Both the position numbers and the translations under genes were made by a program. Positions 33,931-43,500 of a DNA stretch of 64,000 bases are shown here, piece by piece (the first letter of the stretch is position 1; the number at the start of each line of letters is the position of its first letter). The DNA is taken from assembly GCA_964580575.1 (NCBI GenBank), contig CAZOLJ010000004.1:1-64000 (forward strand), read 5' to 3'. The notes beneath the pieces are model-generated. The model was not told the DNA's origin. It was given only the letters and a program-made list of their open reading frames with translations, and ran no database searches. Origin of the DNA: CAVPDE01 sp964580575. GTDB lineage: Bacteria > Desulfobacterota > DSM-4660 > Desulfatiglandales > HGW-15.

Positions 33931-34091
33931 CGCGGCCAAATCCTTTTCAGGAATCGTTTTGCAGTACCGGGTTACACAGATATTCGGCCGGTAACTTATC
34001 ATTGTGCTCCGGCACCTGTCTATCGCTTTTTCGACGGTCTTTTTGGTTGAATTCTCGGGCTTTTTTCTGTACAGGTATTCGGCTATGTCTC

Positions 34092-34119
34092 TTGAATCCT
34101 GGAAACGTTGTGGTATATT
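34092..34119 (+). promoter_or_regulatory. Candidate promoter of the acyl-lipid cluster, first half
   Basis: TTGAAT (34092-34097) and TATATT (34114-34119) are spaced by 16 bases, about 80 bases upstream of the first DUF374 acyltransferase start. They lie in the divergent spacer with the heptose kinase. Confidence 0.5.
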
Positions 34120-34198
34120 GGGTCAGATTATTTCCGGATCAGCAGGCCCCTCTTCAGGTGAAGCATCGAGGTCATGAAAAGGGTGAGGAGTCCTTGAT

Positions 34199-34876
34199 TT
34201 GGCGGTTGTCCAGTCCATACTCAAATACCGTTTGGTTCCTTTGTGTTATTATCTTTTGCGTCTGTACCTCTCTTTTCTGAGGATCAGGGTTGTCGGTGAA
34301 GACGCCGCCCATAAGCATTTTACGAACTACGGCCGCCTGATCGCTGCGGTCTGGCATCAACGGTTTCTCCCTGCTCTGGCGTATGTCACCAAATTCAGGA
34401 ACTTCAAACCCATTGTGATGATCAGCCAGAGCAGCGACGGTGAGCTGATTGCTTCTCTTGCCGAAAAGCTCGGGCTTGTTCCTGTGAGGGGATCCAGCAC
34501 TCGAGGGGGAAGAGAAGCCTTGATGGCCATTCTGAGAGCCCTTAAGAAGAACCCTGGCGTCGTCCATATTGTGGATGGGCCCACAGGGCCCAAGGGGGTT
34601 GTCAAGCCGGGGCTCATGGCTATGGCTCAGGTCACCGGTGCACCTGTTTTCCCGGTGATCATATCCGCTGAAAAGGCCTGGGTAATGAAAAGCTGGGATC
34701 GATTCCTGGTGCCCAAGCCCTTCAGCACAGTGACCATCCGGTGGGGGGACCCCTTCCCAGTTCCCAGGGGAACGCGTCCCGAGCAGTTGGAGGTCCTACG
34801 AAAAGAAGTGGAAACCCTCCTGCTGAAGGCTCATGCAGAGGCGGACCTGCAATCAGGGTGGCCTCAACCCCTCTGA
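34199..34876 (+). CDS. DUF374 lysophospholipid acyltransferase-like protein, copy 1
   Basis: This 225-residue protein starts at TTG 34199, about nine bases after GAGGAG. An N-terminal hydrophobic segment (C-Y-Y-L-L-R-L-Y-L) suggests membrane association. DUF374 features are A-V-W-H-Q-R-F-L-P-A-L (His of the acyltransferase-like motif), M-I-S-Q-S-S-D-G-E-L, R-G-S-S-T-R-G-G and I-V-D-G-P-T-G-P-K-G-V-V-K-P-G. The family is related to glycerolipid and lipid A acyltransferases. It is followed by an ACP and a ketosynthase, and has a close paralogue 2.6 kb downstream. The acyl donor is probably the local ACP; the acceptor is unknown. Confidence 0.85.
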   Translation: MAVVQSILKYRLVPLCYYLLRLYLSFLRIRVVGEDAAHKHFTNYGRLIAAVWHQRFLPALAYVTKFRNFKPIVMISQSSDGELIASLAEKLGLVPVRGSSTRGGREALMAILRALKKNPGVVHIVDGPTGPKGVVKPGLMAMAQVTGAPVFPVIISAEKAWVMKSWDRFLVPKPFSTVTIRWGDPFPVPRGTRPEQLEVLRKEVETLLLKAHAEADLQSGWPQPL

Positions 34877-34945
34877 CATGTACGTTCGGTTTCGGCTGAA
34901 GGCCTGCGTTGGCAGTATTCATTCAGTAAGGAAAGGGGATTGGGT

Positions 34946-35209
34946 ATGGCTCAAATGACACAAGATGAGGTCTTTGTAAAAGTGAGAAAGGTCGTGGCGG
35001 AGGTGTTCAAGGTGGAGGAGAGCCGGATCTCTTTGCAGACAAAGTTCATAGATGATCTCAAAGCTGAGTCTCTGGATATCATTACCTTGCTCATGGAGTT
35101 TGAGGAAGCCTTTGACAAGAGGATCCCGGACGAGGATGCGGAAAAGCTGCTCAGCGTGCAAGATGCCGTGAAATACATCATGGCCATGGAAGACGACGCC
35201 AAGGCTTAG
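34946..35209 (+). CDS. Stand-alone acyl carrier protein
   Basis: This 87-residue ACP starts at ATG 34946, with GGGG about eight bases upstream. It has the four-helix ACP pattern and a phosphopantetheine Ser in L-K-A-E-S-L-D-I-I, where the common Asp before Ser is Glu. The acidic helix II-III (E-F-E-E-A-F-D, I-P-D-E-D-A-E-K) fits interaction with synthases and acyltransferases. Four bases separate it from the ketosynthase gene. It is probably a dedicated carrier of this cluster, not the housekeeping AcpP. Confidence 0.92.
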   Translation: MAQMTQDEVFVKVRKVVAEVFKVEESRISLQTKFIDDLKAESLDIITLLMEFEEAFDKRIPDEDAEKLLSVQDAVKYIMAMEDDAKA

Positions 35210-35213
35210 GCCC

Positions 35214-36578
35214 ATGAAGAAACGAATCGTCATCACCGGATTGGGAGTCCTCACGGCGATCGGGCGGAATCCCGATGAGTTCTGGAAAAGCTGTTTGGAA
35301 GCGAAGACCAGAGTCGAACGAATCCCTGACCACTGGCTTTATTACGGGGATTTCCATTCCCAGATCTGGTCCCCTCTTCCTTCGATCGACTATTCCTCCT
35401 ATGGGATCGGTCGCATCGAGGAAAAACAACTCGACCCATCGAGTCTCATTGCCATTGCCTGCAGTTTTCAAGCCCTGGATTCGGCGGGCTTGGAGTACAC
35501 CAAGGTGGACCAGAAGCGAAACACCTACTCCCTGCCCTCCGTGGACAAGGAAAGGGCCGGCGTGTTCATGGGGACAGGGATTGCAGGCCTGGGCACCTTT
35601 GCCTCCTGCTACAGCTACCATCTCCTCATGCGCCAAAAGGAAGCCCTTGCCAAGGCAAGCGCCCAGCTCGGAGACCACCCTGCGGGACAGATCCTCAAGC
35701 AGGTCCAGGATCGAATGCATTATCCCAGGCGCTTTAATCCGTTTGCAGTGTCGATGACCATGCCCAATGCCTGCTCCGCCAGCATAGGCATCAAGTTCAG
35801 CCTCCACGGGAGCAACAACGCCTACTGCGCGGCTTGCGCCTCGGGAACAGTGGCCATCGGTCACGGGTTCAAGGCCGTGAAATCCGGGGAACTGGATGTC
35901 GCTCTCGTGGGCGGCGTGGAGCATCTGAGCGACGAGTATGGCGGCATCTTCGCAGGCTTTGACGCAGTGAGGGCTCTGGCCTACAACAATGAGGAACCGG
36001 ACAAGGCGAATCGCCCTTTTGACAGGGACCGTACCGGTTTTCTTTTCAGTGAAGGAGGAGGGGCGGTCTTTGTCATTGAAACTCTGGAGCACGCCCGGAA
36101 CCGAGGCGCAAAGATCTATGCCGAGATCGTGGGCTACGGCGAGACATGCGACGGCTTCAACATCATGATGATGGAAAGCAGCGGCAGCCAGATCACGAGA
36201 ATGCTCCAACTCGCCTTTGCCGATGCAGGCCTGTCTGCAGAAGAAATCGATTACATCAACGCCCATGGAACCGGGACGCGTCTGAATGACGAGACGGAGA
36301 CCGCGGTGATTGAACAGGTTTTCAGGAAGAACGTCCTCATCAATTCCACCAAATCTCTCATCGGTCATACCCTGGGAGCTTCCGGAGCCATAGAGGCGCT
36401 GGTCACCGCTCTGAGTATTCATCACAAGACCACCCACGTGTGCCGGAATCTCGACCATCCCATGAAGGATCTGAATTTCGTCACCCGGGTGGACTTCTAC
36501 CCTATCCGCACCGGCCTCTCCCAGTCCTTCGGCTTCGGCGGCCACAACGCCGCCCTCATCCTCCGTGAGTATCGGTGA
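35214..36578 (+). CDS. Stand-alone beta-ketoacyl-ACP synthase (FabF-like)
   Basis: This 454-residue thiolase-fold condensing enzyme has a complete catalytic triad: Cys in C-A-A-C-A-S-G-T-V-A (Cys codon 35835), His in N-A-H-G-T-G-T (codon 36264) and His in I-G-H-T-L-G-A-S-G (codon 36366). It is longer than FabF (about 412), with extra residues around 40-75 and 90-110, suggesting a changed partner or chain-length surface. It directly follows the ACP. It could start or extend chains for the large synthase, or load product for the acyltransferases. Confidence 0.9.
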   Translation: MKKRIVITGLGVLTAIGRNPDEFWKSCLEAKTRVERIPDHWLYYGDFHSQIWSPLPSIDYSSYGIGRIEEKQLDPSSLIAIACSFQALDSAGLEYTKVDQKRNTYSLPSVDKERAGVFMGTGIAGLGTFASCYSYHLLMRQKEALAKASAQLGDHPAGQILKQVQDRMHYPRRFNPFAVSMTMPNACSASIGIKFSLHGSNNAYCAACASGTVAIGHGFKAVKSGELDVALVGGVEHLSDEYGGIFAGFDAVRALAYNNEEPDKANRPFDRDRTGFLFSEGGGAVFVIETLEHARNRGAKIYAEIVGYGETCDGFNIMMMESSGSQITRMLQLAFADAGLSAEEIDYINAHGTGTRLNDETETAVIEQVFRKNVLINSTKSLIGHTLGASGAIEALVTALSIHHKTTHVCRNLDHPMKDLNFVTRVDFYPIRTGLSQSFGFGGHNAALILREYR

Positions 36579-36708
36579 CCCAGAAGATCGATCGGGGCTC
36601 CTTGTCCGGGTGTTTATGATGGGGCCACGGGGTCGGAACGATGATCAGAACCCGATGAGGGTGGTACGGAGCAGGCCGTGTGGCAGAAAACATGAGGCTC
36701 CGTGGTCT

Positions 36709-36737
36709 TTGACACATAGGGTCACTCTCGATATACT
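36709..36737 (+). promoter_or_regulatory. Near-consensus sigma70 promoter inside the acyl-lipid cluster
   Basis: A perfect TTGACA (36709-36714) and TATACT (36732-36737) are spaced by exactly 17 bases, 51 bases before the second DUF374 gene. This is the best promoter match I found in the window. It should drive the acyltransferase, giant synthase and PPTase genes. Confidence 0.8.
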
Positions 36738-36788
36738 CTCGGCCAGTGAGGACTGATTCTTATGCACTGACTGCGAGGAATTGTCTCT

Positions 36789-37472
36789 TTGGGTATTTGG
36801 CAAGCCCGTTACCTTCTCCTCTATCGGTTGATACCGGTGTGTTACTATTTGCTTCGCTTGTACCTCTCTCTTCTGAGGATCAGGGTGGCTGGCGAAGAAA
36901 TCGCACTCGGGTGTCTGGCAGATTATGGACGGGTGATCGTGGCCGTGTGGCATCAACGTTTTCTACCGGCTCTGGCCTACGTCACCAAATTCAGGAATTT
37001 CGAGCCCATTGTCATGATCAGCCAGAGCAAAGATGGAGAGCTGGCCGCGAGGCTCGCGCAACGTCTAGGACTTTTACCGGTGAGAGGGTCCAGCACGAGA
37101 GGTGGAGAGACGGCTCTGGCAGCCATTTTGAAGGCACTGAAAAAAAATCCGGCCGTCATTCATATCGTGGATGGTCCCACAGGGCCAAAGGGTGTCGTGA
37201 AACCCGGGCTCATCAGTATGGCCCAGATATCGGGTGCGGTCATCCTGCCGGTCTTTGTATCCGCTGACAGAGCCTGGATTATGGGAAGCTGGGACCGATT
37301 CCTGGTCCCCAAACCTTTCAGCAAGGTGACCATCGAATGGGGTCCACCCCTCGTCGTGCCCCAGGAACTGGATCCGGCCCAAAATGAGGAATTCAGGGAG
37401 GAGATCGAGCAGAGACTTTCTGAGGGCTATGCCCAGGCCGATCTGAGTTCAGGCTGGGACCATCCCCTTTAA
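36789..37472 (+). CDS. DUF374 lysophospholipid acyltransferase-like protein, copy 2
   Basis: This 227-residue paralogue of the protein at 34199 matches across its whole length. It shares A-V-W-H-Q-R-F-L-P-A-L-A-Y-V-T-K-F-R-N-F, R-G-S-S-T-R-G-G, I-V-D-G-P-T-G-P-K-G and the end D-L-x-S-G-W-x-x-P-L. It starts at TTG 36789, eight bases after GAGGAA. The two copies bracket the ACP and ketosynthase genes. The divergence in the N-terminal and C-terminal thirds suggests different acyl or acceptor preferences. The giant synthase frame opens almost directly after its stop. Confidence 0.85.
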   Translation: MGIWQARYLLLYRLIPVCYYLLRLYLSLLRIRVAGEEIALGCLADYGRVIVAVWHQRFLPALAYVTKFRNFEPIVMISQSKDGELAARLAQRLGLLPVRGSSTRGGETALAAILKALKKNPAVIHIVDGPTGPKGVVKPGLISMAQISGAVILPVFVSADRAWIMGSWDRFLVPKPFSKVTIEWGPPLVVPQELDPAQNEEFREEIEQRLSEGYAQADLSSGWDHPL

Positions 37473-37516
37473 TCTTGAGAAAAACCTCACTACAGAAGAG
37501 GGATTCAACTTCCACT

Positions 37517-40500
37517 ATGCCCAGAACGCAATCAAACTCTGTTCTCGCTTTCCTGTGGAGACCCAATGAGATCACTCCTGCTGTGGTCGACACGGCCCGC
37601 CGGACCTCCACTGTGGCCCTATTCGACATCAGTAAGGATCGCACGGGAAACCTCGCAAAGCCCCTCAAGGATGCAGGGGCAAAAGATGTGAAGATCTCCG
37701 CCGAACACTTCATGGAGCCGGCAATCGAGAGATTTCTCCAGGACTCCAATGTGTCCACCCTTTGGGTGGAGTTTCATCCGGCCTTTGGACCCTGTCCAGC
37801 CGAGGCTTTTCTTGAGCGAGTGAAGGAGTTGTCGGCCCGGATCACCTGCATTCCGATCAGCGGGGATCCGGATTTTCTCAGCCTCGCCCTTCAGTCGAAG
37901 TGGCATGCCCAGGCCGTTGCCATCAAGGGCTCCGAAGCGTCAGGCTTTGTTGGCAATGAAAGCGCAGGCGTCCTCTACTCCACCTTGAGGGAAATGGCGG
38001 GCCAGGGGGCTCAAAAGTCTGGTTTGATCCTCTGGGGCGGCGTGGCCACGCCCGAGGCGGCCGCAGCCTTTTTGTGCACCGGCGCAAGGGGTATCGTGTT
38101 CGAGAGCCTCCACTGGCAGACAGACTTGGTGTCCGCAAACCCGAACCTGAAGGAGCGCCTCTCCAGAGTGCGTCCCGAACACAGCGCCGTCGTGGGGACG
38201 ACCCTCGGGGTCTCCTGCCGCTTCTTTGATAAGGGCAACTCCGTGGCCGTCAAGGAATTGAAGCAATACGCAGACACTCTGCTCGACCGCGAGATTGCGG
38301 ATCAGGACCGCCGCGCCTTTGCCCGTAAGGTCGAGGAGAGAGTCGTGCCGGCGCTCGAAAGGGAGCTGGGCCGCCAGGAACTTGTTTTTCTGGGACCTGA
38401 GGCGGCCTTCGCAGAGGCATTCGCCGGACGGTTCGGCCGCTCTACCCGTCAGGCCATAGAGGGCTTCGCCAGAGAAGTGTCGAGCCTCTGCCGGCAGGCC
38501 CCACCCAAACGGGACGCTCTCGTGGAAAACTCTGCTGCCAAGTCCCTGGGGACCCGTTACCCTTTCATTCAGGGAGCCATGACTTGGATCAGCGACATCC
38601 CGGAGTTCGCCCTGGCTGTGTCCGAAGCAGGGGGTCTGCCTACCCTGGCCCTCGGTGTGAAAACCCGCGTGGACATCGAGCAGGACCTGGCTCGGCTCAA
38701 GGAAGTCATGGGCGAACACCCTTACGCAGTCAACTTTGTCGCCCTTCCGGAAAACCCTCGTCTGGAAGAACAGCTCGCCTGGATCGATCAAACCCGCCCG
38801 CCCTTTGCGGTCATTGCAGCCGGGGATTCCTCCTATGCAGCGCGTCTTCAGGAGAGGGGAATCCAGGCAATCTACGTTGCTTCGAGCGAGGGTCTTCTCC
38901 GCATGGCATTCGAGGCCGGCGTGCGTTTTGTCGTCCTGGAAGGGAACGAGTCCGGCGGGCACGTGGGGGAGCATTCCACCCTGACCCTGGCGCAGATGGC
39001 CCTGGAGCTCAGGCGCAGAGAGCCCGAACTCTTCCGCGATCGGCACCTGGTGCTCGCAGGCGGCATCTTCAACCGGGAGAGCGTTCTCAGGGCTTTCATG
39101 CTGGGTGCCGATGCTGTGCAGATGGGCACGGCGTACCTGGCCACCCGGGAGATTGTCTCTACACGCGCACTGAGCCCCTTGTATCAGCGCCTGATCCTAA
39201 ACTCACGGCCCGGCATGACCGCGGTTTCGGGCGAAAGCGTCGGTCTCAGGGTTCGGTCTCTCAAAACCCCTAAAGTGGAGGCGATCCGCACCCTGGAGAG
39301 AGAATGGGCGTCGGGCCGGCACGACGAGAGCTCTTTTCGGATGCGCCTGGAGGCTCTGGGTGCAAACAGCCTGCTTGTCGCTGCGAGGGGGATCGATCAT
39401 CCCCGCGGCCGAGTCATGGACGAAGAAAGCTGCCTGCGGGAAGGACAGTTCATGAGCGGTTCCATATCCGGCGCACTCCATCGTGTGCTCACTGTCTCCG
39501 AGTTTCACCGCGACCTGGTTGAAGGGCCTCTGGAGCTCACTCTCCCGGAATGGGAGGAGAGGCCCGCGCCGGCGCCTGCTGCCCGGTCGAGGACAAGGGA
39601 AGACCGCGAGCGATTGGCTGTCACCGGTATGGCCCTGGTCAATTCCCTGGGCAACAGCCCGAGGGAGATCTTGGAAGCCTCGGTTGCCATGAGGAGCGGA
39701 ATCGCCACAGTGCCTCCTTCCCGGTGGGACCACAGCCTGTACTACGATCCCGATCCCCGCGCCAGAGGCAAGACCTACTGCAAGGTTGGCGCTTTCCAGA
39801 ACCTCAGCGTCTCGCGCAAGGAGTTGGGCATTGCGCCTCAGGATTTCCGCTCCATGGCCGATTCCACCCGATTGACCCTCTGGCTCGCCGAAGAGGCCAT
39901 CAAGCAATCAGGCCTGCTGGAGTCGGGCATTCCCAGGGAGCGCATCGGGGTGCTCATTTCCCAGAACTCGGGAGAGGGTGCGGCCACGATCACGGATCTG
40001 GTCTTTGATGTGAATTACCACGACATCATCCGCTCCTTGAGGGAGATCATCCCCACGACCCCGGAACTGGAAAAGGCCATCAGGGAAAGAATCCAAGCAG
40101 GCCGCCTCACCGTGGACGACACCACCTTGCTCGGCCGTCTCAATTGCGCGGCCGGGGGCTTTGTGTGCAACCGGTACGGGTTAAGGGGCCCGAGCTACGC
40201 GGTCTCCGCTGCGTGCGCCACCAGCCTGGTGGCCCTCTTCAACGCGCTCCAGATGATCCGAAACGACATCCTCGACGCAGCCGTTGTGGGAGGCGGAGAG
40301 GAGTTCCTCCACCCCTCCCATTACCTCGAATTCTCCGCGCTCAAGGCCCTGGCCGGGCTCTCGGGCGTTGAAGGGCCTGCCCAGGAGAGCAGCCGGCCCT
40401 TTGATGCGCAGCGCGACGGCATGGTCCTCGGCGAAGGAGGAGGCATGATCGTTGTGGAGAGGGAGTCGGTCGCGAAAAAGCGCGGTGCCCCTATTCACGC

Positions 40501-43500
40501 CTACATCACCGGGATAGGAGCGAGCAACAATGATCGGGGCATGGTGGAGTCCCTGGCCGAGACCCAGTTGATTGCCCTTCGGGGCTCCTTCCGGGATACG
40601 GGTTACGGTCCCGAGCAGGTGGACATGGTGGAATGCCATGCCACGAGCACGGTTCAGGGTGACGTGGAGGAGGTCAAGGCCCTCAAGTCCCTGTTCCCAT
40701 CTTCTAAGCGGACAGTGCTCACCTCTTTCAAGTCCCAGATCGGCCACACCCTCGGCGCCTCCGGCGTGAACAGCCTCATCAGAGGGGTGTGCGCCATGCA
40801 GGCGGGACTCTTCCCGCCCACCCTCAACTACAGGACGCGGGATCCCCAGGTCGATCTTGAGGCAGGGGGCTTTCATGTTCTTCTTCAGCCCGAGGAGTGG
40901 CCGCAACCCCCGGACCGGCCCAGGCGTTTGGAGGTTAACGCCTTTGGTTTCGGCGGCGCCAATTATGTGGTCCAGCTGGAGGAGTGCCGGGAGGCTTCCG
41001 GCCGGGTCATGATCTCAGCGCCCCTCACAGAGAGACTCGAACCCCCGAAGCCTTCTGGTCAGGCCGCTCGGCCGTCCATCCAGGGCGTTTCGTTTTTCCG
41101 CGCCCAGGTGGCAGGCCGGTCCTATCGCTTAGGGGTGGTGGCTTCCGGTGAAAAAGAAGCCCGGTCCAGAGTGGAAGCCCTGCCCCCTGCTGAAAACGGG
41201 GGTATCTTCTCGGACAAGTCCCTACGCACCATGGCCCGCCAGGGCATCTTCGCTGCACCGGCCGACGATCCGCAAAAACCCCTGGCCTTCATTTTCACCG
41301 GCCAGGGGTCCCAGTATGCAGGCATGAGCAAAGAGCTTTACGACACCTTCCCGGAAATCCGGAGGTGGATGGACAAGATTGCGGCTGTGGCTGAATTCGA
41401 TCTCCTGGACCTCCTTTTCCATGCCTCGGTGGAAGACCTTCAGAAGACACGATGGCAGCAGCCCGCCCTCTACACCATGGAGTACGCCATGGTGCAGTAC
41501 TTGATCGCCATGGGCGCAAAACCACTGGCCATGGCCGGACACAGCCTTGGAGAACTCGTGGCCATGAGCACCGCCGGGATCTTCACCTATGACGACGGCT
41601 TCCGCATCGTGAACAAGCGGGCCCAGTGCATGGACAAGGCAAGCGGGCTCCGGGGCGACCCAGGCACCATGATCGCGGCGGACGCGCCCATGGACTACCT
41701 GGAACAGAAAGTGGCCGGCTGGGAAAACGTGTACTTCACCAACTACAACTCGCCCCACCAGGTGGTCTTGGGCGGTGACACCCAGCCCTTGTTGGCTCTT
41801 CTGCAAGAGATCAAAAGTGAGGGTTACCGGGCCACCCAGCTCAAGGTGAGCATGGCCTTTCACTCGCCCATCATGAAGGTGATCCATGACGAGATGGCTG
41901 CCTTTGTGTCGGACATTGCCTTTCACCCGGCCCGGATTCCGGTGATCTCCAACACCACCATGAAGCCTTACCCGAATGATCCGGACCAGATGCGCCGGAT
42001 CCTCATGGCCCACCTCGAATCCCCGGTGCACTGGATGCAGAACGTGAGGACCCTCTGGGAGGATTTCAGCATCAGAACCTTTGTGGAGATCGGCCCGGCA
42101 GACACACTCTGCAGCCTTGTGGGACAAACCCTGGACAAGCCTCTATGCGTCCCTACCTGCATGCCCGAGGCAGAAGCCCAAACCTATCGGTCAGGGGTGG
42201 CCCAACTCCACGCTCTGGGCCATCTGGAACAGGAGGAGATCCCCCTGACGGAAAAGACGGACCAGTTGGCCGTCCCATCCCCTGCGCCTGCGATCACGGT
42301 CCGTTCCACTTCCGAAGACCGGCTGGCTGCCATTGTGCAGCGTGAGATAAACGCTTTTGTCCTGAAGTCCTTCGGAGAGTATATCAAACCGCTTGTCGTG
42401 GCCGCGATCCGCCGGGAACTGGATCCAAGCTTCACGTTGGAAAGTCTGGACCGGAGCCTTGGGACTTTGCCTGTGGCCCCGCCCCTGCCCCAGGCCAAAC
42501 CCTTGGCAAAGGCCGAGGCCCCTGCGGCCCTGCCGAGCCGGGAGGCGGAGGCCAAGGGGCCGAAAGAAGCGGTGGATTATGTGGAGCAAATGATCCGGAT
42601 CATCATGAATGCCACCGGGTATGAACGGGACGAGATCGAGCCTGACATGGACATCCGGCAGGACCTTGCCATCCGTTCCAGCCGACTGCCCGTGATCATG
42701 GACGAGGTCGAGCGACGGTTCAACATCCCCGTCAATGTCGAGGATTTCGTGGGATTGCGCACGGTGCGGGAGATCGCGAACTGCATCGAAAAGCTGGCAG
42801 GCGGACCCGGCAAAGAAGCCCCGGCCGCACAACCGTTCCAGCAAGCCCCTCCTGCCGCCGCCCCCAAGAACTCGGCGGCCCCATCCGCCGAGGAGGAGGC
42901 ACGTCCAATTGAATCGATCAGGCGAATGGTCTTAGAAGAAGTCGCGCTCCCTCATGGCGCCGTGCACCCGCTCACGCCGGCGCCGGGACAGGAGGTGGCG
43001 GTGCTCAGGATGTCTCCCGGCTCCACCCTGGCTGCTGACGTGTCCCGCCACCTGGAGGGAAAATGGAAAGTCAAGTCGCTGTTCTTGGACTATTCGGGTC
43101 AGGGGGACGGCAGCGCCTTTGATCTGCGCGCTTCCAAGGGCGCACAAAAGGCGGAGCAGCGGCTCAAAGAAGCTCGTTCCCTGGCAGGGCTTGTCCTGGT
43201 GCTGGAAGGCGAGTTGCGCTCCGTTCTGTCTGGTGCAGAAGACATTGCAGCTTTCCTCTCCGGGTTCTTCCGCTGTCTGAAGGCCGTGATGAATTCAAAG
43301 AGCAAACCCTTTTGCCTGGTTCTGCTCCGGGGGGTTCAACCCGAAACCCCCGGAGCCGTGACGGCGGAAGGCATCCTGGGCATGTTCCTGGCTGCGGCCC
43401 ATGAGTACCCGTCGGTGCTGTTTCGAAGTGTTTCTCTGGACGCCAACACGGATTTCCCGAGCGCCATGGACCGCGCCCTGGATACCGGGAACCCGATCAT

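Noticed and set aside
36709..36788. A short gene in the spacer before the second DUF374 acyltransferase
   Set aside because: No start with a ribosome site gives a meaningful product, and the space is explained by the promoter.
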